A stretch of DNA of 39,442 nucleotides. Origin: CAZBWS01 sp964495705. Lineage in GTDB: Bacteria > Pseudomonadota > Gammaproteobacteria > HTCC5015. The position numbers and the translations under genes were made by a program. The stretch is from assembly GCA_964495705.1 (NCBI GenBank), contig CAZBWS010000011.1, forward strand, positions 1-39,442, written 5' to 3'. This document shows positions 1 to 9,243 of this stretch, piece after piece (positions within the stretch are counted from its first letter, which is position 1; each line of letters starts with the position of its first letter). Below the pieces are notes generated by a model. It worked only from the letters and a program-made list of their open reading frames with translations, searched no databases and was not told the origin of the DNA.

Positions 1-51
1 GTCCCCCTCCTAAGGGGAAGGCCAGAGGTTCGAATCCTCTAGGGGACGCCA
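1..51 (+). tRNA. tRNA-Arg (anticodon CCU), 3' part only
   Basis: The first 51 bases fold as tRNA positions 26 to 76. The anticodon stem TCCCC/GGGGA (2-6 with 14-18) encloses loop CTCCTAA, with anticodon CCT at 9-11. The T arm is AGAGG-TTCGAAT-CCTCT, and the acceptor 3' strand AGGGGAC is followed by G and an encoded CCA ending at 51. The 5' acceptor strand and D arm lie outside the window. It reads AGG codons. The convergent rhomboid gene ends inside the tRNA 3' end (overlap 39-51). Confidence 0.93.
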
Positions 52-659
52 TTATTTCCCTTGCTAGATTCTCCCGCCTGACCCGAATCTGGCTGAATTC
101 GTTTAATAATATTCGACAGTAAGCTGCTTAACCAAGCGCACAATACACCCGCAACTAAGCCGCTCATATGCCCCTCGAAGGAAATATGCGAATCAGTGGG
201 TAATACGCCATAAATCATACCGCCGTAGAAAAACAGCATAAGCAATGACAATAGAATCGATTTGAAGTCTTTTTCAAATAGTGCCCTAGAGACAATCAGT
301 CCCCACAGACCAAAGATCCAACCGCTTGCCCCTATATGTAGAGCCAAGCGAGCAAATAGCCAAACACCTAGGCCTCCTACCACCATAATAAAGAGACTAC
401 TCAATAAGTAATACGCCCAGCCACGCAGCAAACACACCCAGCTAAAGACGATTAATGGCAGCGTGTTACTGGCTAGGTGAGCAAAAGAGCCATGGATAAA
501 GGGCGCGGTAAAGATATGCGGTAAGCCTTGCTGGACTCTGGGCAGTATTCCATATTGCGCTAGATCAGTCAGCCAGTAGTGGTGCAGGAACTGGATTCCC
601 CACAACACGGTCAATAGAAACAGTAATACATATAATCGTTTTTTAAAATTAACTAACAA
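39..659 (-). CDS. rhomboid family intramembrane serine protease
   Basis: A polytopic membrane protein of 206 residues that would cleave transmembrane substrates within the bilayer. The rhomboid signature is visible: HGSFAHLASN near residues 56-65, the nucleophile motif GASG with Ser112, and the partner His164 in GHMSG. About six hydrophobic segments fit the minimal bacterial rhomboid core. The start is a TTG that directly follows the TAA of the upstream ATPase gene with no spacer; no ATG lies near it, so translation is probably coupled. It is the last gene of the PspA/flotillin/ATPase train. Its stop codon lies within the convergent tRNA-Arg. The substrate is unknown. A role in membrane-stress proteolysis is inferred from position only. 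Confidence 0.85.
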   Translation of the reverse strand: MLVNFKKRLYVLLFLLTVLWGIQFLHHYWLTDLAQYGILPRVQQGLPHIFTAPFIHGSFAHLASNTLPLIVFSWVCLLRGWAYYLLSSLFIMVVGGLGVWLFARLALHIGASGWIFGLWGLIVSRALFEKDFKSILLSLLMLFFYGGMIYGVLPTDSHISFEGHMSGLVAGVLCAWLSSLLSNIIKRIQPDSGQAGESSKGNNGVP

Positions 660-3600
660 TTATTCAGGCTTCGGCTTAGCTACTTTCTTCTTGCTTACAG
701 GTTTTTTCAGCTTCTCCATACCCTTATCCAGCTCGCGAATTTCTTCTAAAATTAGTGCCATATTACTATGGGTATTCAGGTCCAAATCCAACTTGCCATC
801 CATGATCTTCACTAGAGGCAAAATACTGTTCTTAAACGTCGCGGCGATAGCCTTTAGGGTTTTCTCTAGCTCAGGCGCCGCTTCATTAATCACTTCCACC
901 TTAGCCTGCTTACCCGCCAACTGCTTCACATCAGTACTCAGCTTAGACAGTGTTTCTGACATATCCGCAAAGGGTGCCATGGCCTGGCTCAAGCCTTCTA
1001 ATTCGTCGCCTATGGTCAAGCGCTTATTAATGACTGCGCCTAGTCGGGCAATTTGCTTGGCGGTGTTTTCACCATTACTACCCGACTCAGCGATGGAGGC
1101 ATTTACTTGCTTTAGGTGCTCACCCATATCCACCAGCTGGCCTACCACACGTGTGCCCACATCGGCGCCGTCGCCACCCATAGCTTTGTCGCGCAGGAAG
1201 GCTTGCTTGATTTGTTCCCAGCGCTGTTGCTCATCAGCAGTCATATTACCGCGTAGCTCTGCCAGCTTAAGTAGGTTTTCTTCAGAGCCTGTGGTGAGCA
1301 ATTGTGACTCACCTACATAATGGTCTGCGATCAAAGTCATTAGCTCTTCATCGTTCATGACCGCAGATAGCTTCTCCGCCATCTTATTCATGTTTCGATA
1401 ACTGCCCTGCAATTTGAACGGCGGCTCTTGACGGTATTTGTCATCTTGAGCTGCAGACTTAATATACTGCTGATTAACCTTGAGTATGACCTTCTGTACT
1501 TCAAACATTTTCTGTAGCACAGAAACAATTTCACTGGATTCCGCTGCGCTATAGCTGTGACTAAAATCACTGCTACTCACTTCCTTACCCTGAGCCAGAT
1601 TAATAAAGCGATAAATGTCTGCCATATCGCGATTCGACAAGGGCGCCAGCACCGCATTGGAAGTCAGTGAGTTTTCAATATAACTCAGTTCAAAAGCCTC
1701 TTCGGCTCCACCGAGAATGTCACCCAAGTTATAGATGTCGGCACGGTTAGCCAGCATATCGGGAATACTAAATACGTCACCCGATTCGGTATAAGGGTTA
1801 CCCGCCATGACTACGCAAAACTTCTTGCCGCGCATATCATAGGTTTTTGTTTTACCCTTCCACACACCTTCTATACGGCGTGTGCCATCACACAGGGAAA
1901 TAAATTTCTGTAGAAACTCGGGATTGGTGTGCTGGATATCATCAAGATACAGCATCACATTATTACCCATCTCTAAACCGAGATTGAGTTTTTCTAATTC
2001 TTGGCGAGATGTGGCGTTCGGCGCCGTCTCAGGGTCCAGAGATAAAACATCATGACCAAGAGATGGGCAATTGATCTTCATAAACACCAAGCCTAAACGG
2101 CTGGCCACATATTCCATCAATGTAGTTTTACCGTAACCTGGGGGCGAGATCATCATTAACAAGCCCATCAAGTCCGTCCGCTTTTTCTCCCCTACTGTTC
2201 CCATCTGTTTAGCCAGGTTGTCTCCAATCACGGGTAAGTAAACTTCGTTCAATAGGCGGTTACGTACAAACGAGGTGAGTGGTTTGGCTTTAAATTCTTC
2301 CAACTTTAAACGTGATTTTTCATCTTCAACAATACTTTGGCGCGTATCCAGAAAATAGTGGTAGCCCGGAATAACCACCGCACGGTGATGAGCCACTCTG
2401 GCCAGATAATCATCTAGTGAAATGTTCAAGCTGCGGTCGATAATGCGGATATGCTCAGACATCATATTCTCGACGCTAAACTCCAACTCAGCCGACGACT
2501 CTCGGTGCTTGATCAACTCATCTACATTTAAGGCGGCAGCTGCCTCGGCAATATAGCCCTGCCACAGGCCATCCGCATTCACCCCGTCGGTGGAAATATT
2601 TTCTATATGCGCACTCAACCAAGACCGAGTAATCGCCCAGCGCAGTGAGATGTTGTCGGCCAGCTTATTCAGTGTGTCTTTATATTCCTGCCACGCACCA
2701 GAAACTTGCATGCTGCTTTGGAAGGACTGCAACAACTCGCTCGCATAGCGACTGCGCACCAGCGCCACTTCGCCCGCTACCGACAGCGCTAGCTCCTCGA
2801 CCAAGTACTCTGCCGCCTGCTTGATCACCGCCAACTCAAAACCCAAAGACTCGGCTTCAACAAAACGTACCATCGCCTGTTCAGCTTCTGCGACCTGCAG
2901 AGCAACACCGTCGTTACTCTGGTAAACCTCGCGCATCTGCGCAGCGGAAACCGCCTGTACTGTCCATGCAGCAAGAGCCTCATGCTCAGCTGCCCAAAAC
3001 AAAGCGGCCAGCGCTCGGCTCTGCGGTGCAAAGCGCAAAAGCTCGGCGTTATCTAATACAGGGATTAATTGCTGAAGAATTAATGCCGCATCATGATCGT
3101 GTATTCCCTTGTCATAGCCTTCTTTGTAGCGCGCCGAAGTGTACTGGCGAATCACAGTCATCAGGGCTTTCTCGTCAGCTAAGGCATCCTTTAAGTCAGC
3201 ATAGCGAAAGCCCTCTTCTCCGGCTTTTGCCAGCGCCACTAACTGCGCCGCCAAATACTCTGCGCGGCTAAGATCGTCGGTTTCAGACTCTAGGCTTTGA
3301 TCCCAATATTTTTTTAGTTGTTCTAAATCGTCATGGGCAATCGGCTCAAAGAAATTTGTACCCGTTAAATGCACATTCAATTCGCCATCGCGAGGAATGA
3401 TAGTTAGGTCTAGATCTTGCTTGTTTACACTAAAGCGATGTCTAGGCCCCAGCTTGATAATATTGCCGCCGTCTTCAAAGATTTCTGACTTATCACGCAA
3501 GGAGCGAACGGATTGGTCTTTAGCCGACTTCAGCTTAGACTCCACTTCATCCGCTTTAACCTGTTCATCTAGTTCACGCAGCGTTTCCGCCAGCTCTCGC

Positions 3601-6044
3601 GCCTTGATGATCAACGCATCAGAAGCGAAGTAAGTATTCACCTCATCAATTTCAGTAAATTTTTGCGAGCGGCGAATGACGTTTTTAATAATGCGTTCAG
3701 CCGCGTCCATCAGCGTTCTCGCTTTGCGCTGACGTGCTTCAATTAAGCGTTGCTTATGCTCTTCAAAGCTTTCATAGACTTCTTCGCGCTTAGAAAAAAT
3801 GTCGGCAAGAAACTCTTCCATGCTGCCAAACTGACCTTCCAGCTCTTCTAGCTGTACCAACAAGCGCGATAATTGCTCGTCGCACTTCTCTGGTGTGGTC
3901 GCCAAGCCCAGTGCATTAGATACACTCTGCGAGAATAATTTAAACTGCGCGCCAAATTGCGCAACCGCTTCCGCTGAGCCGAGTGACTTTTCCTTGTGTT
4001 GAGTACGTGCCTTGCTTTGGTTCACCAGAGCATAAACTTCTGAAATAGATTCGATGATGCGTGTACGCACCGTGGCATCTTGCACCTTTAGCGTAGCCAC
4101 TAGCTCCGACAACAAGTCCAAGCCCGCAGCCAGTTGATTCAGGCTATCCGCATGGGGGGTTAACTCCATGATGCTAACTGCATTTTCTATGGATTCATCT
4201 AGCTCACGAATACGATCAAAATACGGCGCCAGGGATTTATCGGTGGCAAGGAACTCAACCGTTTTTTCACCGAGCTTTTCCTGAGCTTCGATAACAGCTT
4301 GTTCTAGAGTTTGAACCGCCATCACGTCCATATAACGATAGTCGCGAATAGTTAGTAAGTGGCCGCGCTGGTGTCGCAGCTCATCCAGTGCCGCAACAAA
4401 CTCTTCGGGGCTTTGCCAATTTTCTGGGCGCAGCGAGCTTAATAAGGTTTCCTGCTTGTCTTCTGCGTCCTGCAAAGCCTGAGCAGACTTACGCTGAATA
4501 CTTTCAACCTTCTCGAACTCATCCAGCACCAACTCTGACGTGCTGACAATATTACCCAACAGCTCTTCTACGCCATCAAGTTGCTTGCTCTCCAGCCAGT
4601 GATAGGCATCAAATAAACGCTTAGAATAGCGGCTTAGCTCCGTGTATTGCGCAGCGGACACTTCTTGATTATCAATCAAGCGGCAAACACTATAGAGACT
4701 AGAAATACCGCGCACCAGCTCAGCATTACCAATTTTACCTAAGAAACTTTGGCGTTCAGGAATGGCCGCTGCAAACTCTTCACCGATAAAGGGCGTACTC
4801 CAAATTTGCATGGGGTGAACACGAGTGGCTTCTTCGCCTTCGGCATAGAAGATCACCATATGGCCATCTTCAAATAAGCAGTAGCCATGGCCAAATAGCG
4901 GTGACTGTAATTCCTTAGCAATCAGGTTGTAACTAAACAGTGATATCTTGCCTTCCACCGGCTCATAGAAAACATAAAGAACATCTTCCCCATTGGGGGA
5001 TTTCAGCATACGCCTAAACAACATGCCGTCCATGGGGTCGTCAAATTGCTTATACTCACCCGTTTGCAAATACATGCCCCCTGGGAACATGATGCCGTGA
5101 TCTTCTGGCAACTGTACACAAGAATGTCCAATCTCATCTATGCGTACAACAGACTGAGTCAGGGGGTTATAAACTAAGTAACGATACTGCTCTTCTTTGT
5201 AGGGGCGAATTTTCAACAGAATTAACTGGCAAACTTCCGCATAGAAGATATCCGCATCGTCTAGGGATTGGTTTTTTTCTTCAACCTTCTCGCTGTAGAT
5301 CCCCTTGCCCGACTCAGTATTGTTTTCAACCTTAACAGTCAAGTCACCTGCAATTGTCTCAACAAACACTTTGTCGAGAATATTCACATGAGGAAATCGT
5401 CCATTGATTTGATCGTCACGATCGGTGGCTTGCCACTCAAAATCGAAGGGCGAAGGCAGCTGAATATCTCGTTCACCACGGTTATCAATGTAGTGTATAT
5501 CTTGCTCATCCGTGGAAATACTCCAGCGGAATACGCGAATATCTCCTAGGCGATCACCAATCTGAAAGCTGGCCAGTAGCTTGCCGTCTTTTACCCACAG
5601 CTGTAGCAGCTGCGTGTCTTTGTAATAGGCGTACAGCTCTTCAAAGTCTTTAACAAAACCCGGATCAGCTAAAAACGTATCTGCCGTTTCTGCCGGAGCA
5701 ATTTCAAAGTCTTCGCCTTTTTTCTCTAACTGATAAAGAGAGAAAACATCGGCAACCTTAGTCTCCTTTTTAAGGCCGATAAATACGTTATAGCCAAACA
5801 ACAGTACATCGCCAACGCGTACAATATCCCGCGCAGAACAGTTATTTTCAGTGCGCACACGGGTACGGCCCAAAACCTCCATCTTGGTCGAGCCAAACTC
5901 TTCTTGGCGCGCCGTGTTCAGCTTATGGGTCTTAGCTTCCAGCGCACTTCCGGCTTCCACCAAGCGCTTGCGGATCACCTCATAGGCGCCGCCCTCGGCT
6001 ACAGCTGAATCGACTACGGTTGTTTCTTGTGTGTTTTTGTCCAC
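660..6044 (-). CDS. giant AAA+ ATPase ('DNA repair ATPase', DUF3686-like family)
   Basis: A 1794-residue protein. Residues 1 to about 440 look beta-rich. About 440-930 is charged and coiled-coil-like. A further helical part leads to a C-terminal AAA+ module at about 1265-1500. Visible ATPase motifs are Walker A SPPGYGKT (1300-1307, Lys1306), Walker B with Asp1368-Asp1369 in LYLDD, and a sensor-1 Asn1416 in MAGNP. A helical tail follows, ending in a Lys/Pro-rich basic stretch. Databases label such proteins DNA repair ATPase, but nothing in the sequence shows a DNA role. The context with PspA, flotillin and TerB suggests a membrane-associated remodelling ATPase (inference). The start is GTG, preceded by GAAGGGG; 46 bases separate it from the zinc-ribbon gene. 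Confidence 0.85.
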   Translation of the reverse strand: MDKNTQETTVVDSAVAEGGAYEVIRKRLVEAGSALEAKTHKLNTARQEEFGSTKMEVLGRTRVRTENNCSARDIVRVGDVLLFGYNVFIGLKKETKVADVFSLYQLEKKGEDFEIAPAETADTFLADPGFVKDFEELYAYYKDTQLLQLWVKDGKLLASFQIGDRLGDIRVFRWSISTDEQDIHYIDNRGERDIQLPSPFDFEWQATDRDDQINGRFPHVNILDKVFVETIAGDLTVKVENNTESGKGIYSEKVEEKNQSLDDADIFYAEVCQLILLKIRPYKEEQYRYLVYNPLTQSVVRIDEIGHSCVQLPEDHGIMFPGGMYLQTGEYKQFDDPMDGMLFRRMLKSPNGEDVLYVFYEPVEGKISLFSYNLIAKELQSPLFGHGYCLFEDGHMVIFYAEGEEATRVHPMQIWSTPFIGEEFAAAIPERQSFLGKIGNAELVRGISSLYSVCRLIDNQEVSAAQYTELSRYSKRLFDAYHWLESKQLDGVEELLGNIVSTSELVLDEFEKVESIQRKSAQALQDAEDKQETLLSSLRPENWQSPEEFVAALDELRHQRGHLLTIRDYRYMDVMAVQTLEQAVIEAQEKLGEKTVEFLATDKSLAPYFDRIRELDESIENAVSIMELTPHADSLNQLAAGLDLLSELVATLKVQDATVRTRIIESISEVYALVNQSKARTQHKEKSLGSAEAVAQFGAQFKLFSQSVSNALGLATTPEKCDEQLSRLLVQLEELEGQFGSMEEFLADIFSKREEVYESFEEHKQRLIEARQRKARTLMDAAERIIKNVIRRSQKFTEIDEVNTYFASDALIIKARELAETLRELDEQVKADEVESKLKSAKDQSVRSLRDKSEIFEDGGNIIKLGPRHRFSVNKQDLDLTIIPRDGELNVHLTGTNFFEPIAHDDLEQLKKYWDQSLESETDDLSRAEYLAAQLVALAKAGEEGFRYADLKDALADEKALMTVIRQYTSARYKEGYDKGIHDHDAALILQQLIPVLDNAELLRFAPQSRALAALFWAAEHEALAAWTVQAVSAAQMREVYQSNDGVALQVAEAEQAMVRFVEAESLGFELAVIKQAAEYLVEELALSVAGEVALVRSRYASELLQSFQSSMQVSGAWQEYKDTLNKLADNISLRWAITRSWLSAHIENISTDGVNADGLWQGYIAEAAAALNVDELIKHRESSAELEFSVENMMSEHIRIIDRSLNISLDDYLARVAHHRAVVIPGYHYFLDTRQSIVEDEKSRLKLEEFKAKPLTSFVRNRLLNEVYLPVIGDNLAKQMGTVGEKKRTDLMGLLMMISPPGYGKTTLMEYVASRLGLVFMKINCPSLGHDVLSLDPETAPNATSRQELEKLNLGLEMGNNVMLYLDDIQHTNPEFLQKFISLCDGTRRIEGVWKGKTKTYDMRGKKFCVVMAGNPYTESGDVFSIPDMLANRADIYNLGDILGGAEEAFELSYIENSLTSNAVLAPLSNRDMADIYRFINLAQGKEVSSSDFSHSYSAAESSEIVSVLQKMFEVQKVILKVNQQYIKSAAQDDKYRQEPPFKLQGSYRNMNKMAEKLSAVMNDEELMTLIADHYVGESQLLTTGSEENLLKLAELRGNMTADEQQRWEQIKQAFLRDKAMGGDGADVGTRVVGQLVDMGEHLKQVNASIAESGSNGENTAKQIARLGAVINKRLTIGDELEGLSQAMAPFADMSETLSKLSTDVKQLAGKQAKVEVINEAAPELEKTLKAIAATFKNSILPLVKIMDGKLDLDLNTHSNMALILEEIRELDKGMEKLKKPVSKKKVAKPKPE

Positions 6045-6090
6045 GTACTATCCCCTTCTAAATGCCGCTATGCGACTCGGCCCATTGTCC

Positions 6091-6639
6091 TTAATAGATG
6101 CCGTATGGATTTTTACTGGATAGGTAAGCCAACATTTCCCTAGCTTTTTCTTTTTCGCCTAACCAGGCTCGTAATTCTTTGAGTCGTTGATGATCTTTTT
6201 CACCAAATAACTTTTCATACTTCTCTTCGAATATGCTATGCGCCCTTTCCTTGCGCAAACGACTTTGCCAAACTTCCGTGGCAATATTATTAACTTGATA
6301 CATCAGACCTGCCTGTTTTAGCAGGTCCCATTCGCCAGCATCTAGCCACAACCCAGCGCAAGCAGAGCTAAAATCCACATGACAATCTAATTGATTAGCC
6401 ACCTTAAATTTCAACATTAGGCATCCCGTCTCTGGGCAAATCAAAACCCCCTTTGAGTCCTGTGCTGAAATACTCAACTCTGTTGCTTCTGCGCTATCCG
6501 CATCTTGCTTAGACAACCAGTCTAGATAAGCATCTAACTTGAGCCAAATACCATCACATTCGACACAACGATGGCAGGGCAAACTATTTTCCAAATAGCT
6601 GTAGCTTAATTTACCTGTCTTACATACCGTACATTTCAC
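6091..6639 (-). CDS. zf-TFIIB-type zinc ribbon protein
   Basis: A 182-residue protein with two zinc-ribbon modules of the zf-TFIIB type. The first has CTVC at residues 3-6 and CHRCVECDGIWL around 22-33. The second has CPETGC near 68, a later Cys and an AGLWLDAGEW-like stretch. The C-terminal third is charged and helical. Zinc binding is predicted from the cysteine pairs; the molecular role is not known. The GTG start sits three bases after the TerB stop, so the two are almost certainly co-translated. It lies between the TerB-like gene and the giant ATPase and may be an adaptor in the same complex (inference). Confidence 0.8.
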   Translation of the reverse strand: MKCTVCKTGKLSYSYLENSLPCHRCVECDGIWLKLDAYLDWLSKQDADSAEATELSISAQDSKGVLICPETGCLMLKFKVANQLDCHVDFSSACAGLWLDAGEWDLLKQAGLMYQVNNIATEVWQSRLRKERAHSIFEEKYEKLFGEKDHQRLKELRAWLGEKEKAREMLAYLSSKNPYGIY

Positions 6640-6642
6640 TAG

Positions 6643-7031
6643 CTATACGCCTACTGCTTTACGTACTTCTTCGAACTTAGCCAACATATCCGCATCAACT
6701 TCCGAAGGGTCAATCTTGTTTATAATGCTGGTCAAGATACGTCGCTCATTCTCGTCCACCACACCGTCGCGCAGTGCAATATCCAGCAATTNNNNNNNNN
6801 NNNNNNNNNNNNNNNNNNNNNNNNNNNNNNNNNNNNNNNNNNNNNNNNNNNNNNNNNNNNNNNNNNNNNNNNNNNNNNNNNNNNNNNNNNNATACGTCGC
6901 TCATTCTCGTCCACCACACCGTCGCGCAGTGCAATATCCAGCAATTCACCCAACTCAGCAGCATCTAGCTTACCGTCGTTGGCAAAGTGGCTAATCGACT
7001 TAGCCGCCATTTCTAAATAATCGTTACTCAT
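6643..7031 (-). CDS. small TerB-like protein, interrupted by a false scaffold gap
   Basis: The ATG at 7031 is preceded by GGAAGGAAT. Both sides of the N block code the same protein, because the 55 bases before the gap (6737-6791) are identical to the 55 after it (6892-6946). Removing one copy plus the 100 Ns restores one open frame of 77 residues ending in TAG at 6643-6645. The product is acidic and helical, with GKLDAAELGELLDIALRDG and DGVVDENE stretches like the TerB/TerB-like fold. That family is tied to tellurite and membrane-stress modules. In this train it is probably an accessory protein of the flotillin/ATPase complex. The reconstruction is firm; the function is inferred. Confidence 0.8.
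6792..6891. other. 100-N scaffold gap between overlapping contig ends
   Basis: Exactly 100 Ns. The 55 bases on each side are identical, as expected when an assembler using a 55-mer left two contigs overlapping and a scaffolder joined them with a standard spacer. No real sequence appears to be missing. Confidence 0.95.
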
Positions 7032-7056
7032 TATTCCTTCCTTTTTAATTTTGTAA

Positions 7057-7169
7057 TGTCATCCTGAACGAAGCGCAGTGTAGCTGAAGGATCTAGTTCA
7101 CTGACGTTTCAGTTACTACTAATCTAATTAAGATCCTTCGATTCCGCTATCGCTGCACTCAGGATGACA
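7057..7169. repeat. 113-bp dispersed inverted-repeat element (TGTCATCCTGA family)
   Basis: The element lies between the flotillin and TerB-like genes. Its ends are perfect inverted repeats, TGTCATCCTGA (7057-7067) and TCAGGATGACA (7159-7169). Internal AAGGATCT and AGATCCTT also pair, so the RNA would form a long hairpin within the operon transcript. A half copy occurs at 24193-24240 inside the AbgT gene. It carries no coding capacity of its own. It may be an mRNA processing or stability site that lowers expression of the genes downstream (inference). Confidence 0.85.
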
Positions 7170-7174
7170 ACACT

Positions 7175-9220
7175 CTAGCTATCTAAGGCCTCAGGCTTCT
7201 CTCGCTTACCTTGAACCTCATCAAAGTCAAACTCATCTCCACCGCCAATCGACATTAGCTTATTAAAGGCTGCTGCAACGACAGGGCTTTTACCCACTAC
7301 ACCGTTAACTGCCTTACCAACCGTTAGCGATTTAGCAAAGGAGTCAAAGAAGTCGCCCTGACCACCAACAATATCAATATTGGCTTCTTTCAATGCTGCC
7401 GCTAATACATCAGCCTGCTCTTTGGCGATATCTTTGTTCGCAGAGATAGTCGCCATGACTTCGTCAAAGTCCTTCTCAAGCTGCATACGGAATTCTTCGT
7501 GAGAGCGCGAGTCGACAGTCATTGTATCCATCGCCTTGAACTTCTCGATTAGACCCTCTGCTTCCGCCATAAACTTCTGACGAATAACTTCAGCATCTGC
7601 AATACCCTGTTCACGGTTAGCCGTAGCAACTGCGATACCTTGTTCGCGGTCCGTCTCCGCCTTGGCCAAACCTTGCTCGCGGTTCGCCGTAGCAATGGCT
7701 ATACCCTGCTCACGATCGGTTACCGCTTTAGCTAAACCAATCTTCTCGTCACCTTCAGCCTGTGCAGACATTTTCTCTGCCAATACTTTTGCTTCAGCCA
7801 AACCTTCTTTCTCAAGAGAAACAGCCTTAGCTTCCTGTACCTGCGCTTCTGCAAAGCCTGGCGCTGAGCGCTCGGCCTTCACACCTTCTGCCAGCTTTTT
7901 CATCGAGTCAGCCTTCTTAGCCGCCGCCTCTAGATCCGCCTGAGCCAGGTTATTGATCTCAACCGCCTTGTGCTTCGACATAATCTCTTCAGCTTCGGCC
8001 TGCTTAACCTGCATAACCAGCTCTTCTTCAGCCTTGGCCTGGGCATCCATCACCACAACCTGCTTCTGACGATCCGCTTCAGAAACGACACGCACTTCTT
8101 TAATGCGCTCTTCTTCTTGAGCCACCGTTTTATCAACCGCTACACGCTCACGAATGATATTGGCAATTGCTTTCTTTTCGACTTCAACCGCCTTTTCTTT
8201 CTCAATCGTCTCTAGCTCGACTTCACGCTCACGTGAAACCACTTCCAAATCTTGGGCGCGAGTAACTTTTTCAACTTCGATAACAACCGCACGCTGGCGG
8301 TTCTGCTCAGCCACTTCAATCTCACGCTGCTTATTTTCTTCCTGAACCTGAATGTCACGCTCGGTTTCAATACGAGCCGTTTCTGCCTTCAAGTGCTCCT
8401 CTTCCTTAACCTTTAAAGTCTCGGCTTCTTCACGGGCTTGAATATTGGCAATCTCACGATCCTGGCGCGCTTCCGCATCGGCCTGCTGACGCTCTAGAGC
8501 AAGAATCGCTTCACGCGTCTCAACGTCTTTTTTCTTAATCGCCTTTTCTTCGTCACGCTCTAATTCATTAGTAAAAACATTCTGAGTCGCTGTAAGCTGT
8601 GTGATTTTCTTAATACCTTCGGCATCTAGAATATTAGTCGGGTCCAGTGACTTCTTCGGCGTTTGCTCTAGGTAATCAATCGCCACGTCTTCTAGGATAT
8701 AACCATTTAGATCGTTACCAATCACTTCAACGATTTTTTCGCGGAAGAATATGCGATCTTCAAACAGCTTCACGAAGTCAATTTGCTTACCAACTGTTTT
8801 CAGTGCTTCTGAGAACTTGGCATTAAATAGCTCGCTCACCGCTTGGCGGTCAGATGCACGTTCGGCGCCCAATGACTTGGCGACTTTTAATACATCTTGT
8901 GGTGTCTCGTTCACTCGCAAATAAAATGCTACCGTGATGTCAGCACGCATATTGTCTTTACAGATAAGACCATCAGAACCTCTTCTGTCAACTTCTAAAG
9001 TGATCAGGGAGATTCGCATGAATTCCTTTTTATAGACCACGGGAAAGACTATTCCGCCAGTGAACTTAACCTTTGGAGTTGATGACAAGTCATTGATAAT
9101 CAACGCTGTGCCCTGGGGAACTTTTACGTAAAAAGCTTTAATTAAGCCAATGACTCCGAAAAAGCCTAATACGCAGGCAATAAAAACCCCTACTGTTATA
9201 CCTGTGAATGCGAGATCCAT
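7175..9220 (-). CDS. yqiK: flotillin-family SPFH membrane protein (YqiK-like)
   Basis: A 681-residue flotillin that forms membrane scaffolds (known for the family). A single transmembrane segment at about 5-27 is followed by an SPFH/Band-7 domain to about residue 210. Then comes a long Glu/Lys/Ala-rich coiled coil to about 580 and a C-terminal tail with a Gly-rich end. Near residues 495-545 is a tandem repeat of about 22 residues built on DREQGIA and ANREQG. The ATG start follows GAGGA. The OB-fold NfeD-like partner gene lies 23 bases upstream, as in the E. coli yqiJ-yqiK pair. It is longer than E. coli YqiK (about 550 residues), largely in the coiled coil. Confidence 0.92.
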   Translation of the reverse strand: MDLAFTGITVGVFIACVLGFFGVIGLIKAFYVKVPQGTALIINDLSSTPKVKFTGGIVFPVVYKKEFMRISLITLEVDRRGSDGLICKDNMRADITVAFYLRVNETPQDVLKVAKSLGAERASDRQAVSELFNAKFSEALKTVGKQIDFVKLFEDRIFFREKIVEVIGNDLNGYILEDVAIDYLEQTPKKSLDPTNILDAEGIKKITQLTATQNVFTNELERDEEKAIKKKDVETREAILALERQQADAEARQDREIANIQAREEAETLKVKEEEHLKAETARIETERDIQVQEENKQREIEVAEQNRQRAVVIEVEKVTRAQDLEVVSREREVELETIEKEKAVEVEKKAIANIIRERVAVDKTVAQEEERIKEVRVVSEADRQKQVVVMDAQAKAEEELVMQVKQAEAEEIMSKHKAVEINNLAQADLEAAAKKADSMKKLAEGVKAERSAPGFAEAQVQEAKAVSLEKEGLAEAKVLAEKMSAQAEGDEKIGLAKAVTDREQGIAIATANREQGLAKAETDREQGIAVATANREQGIADAEVIRQKFMAEAEGLIEKFKAMDTMTVDSRSHEEFRMQLEKDFDEVMATISANKDIAKEQADVLAAALKEANIDIVGGQGDFFDSFAKSLTVGKAVNGVVGKSPVVAAAFNKLMSIGGGDEFDFDEVQGKREKPEALDS

Positions 9221-9243
9221 TTTTTATTTCCTCTTTTCTTTAT

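Noticed and set aside
1..51. Integrative element attachment at the tRNA-Arg end
   Set aside because: No integrase, direct repeat of the tRNA end or foreign cargo is seen nearby.
691..1320. 209-residue plus-strand open frame opposite the giant ATPase
   Set aside because: Serine-rich antisense shadow of a helical acidic coding region; no ribosome site or recognisable domain.
6716..6994. Open frames on both strands that run across the N block
   Set aside because: They exist only because Ns were read as coding and the contig ends are duplicated.
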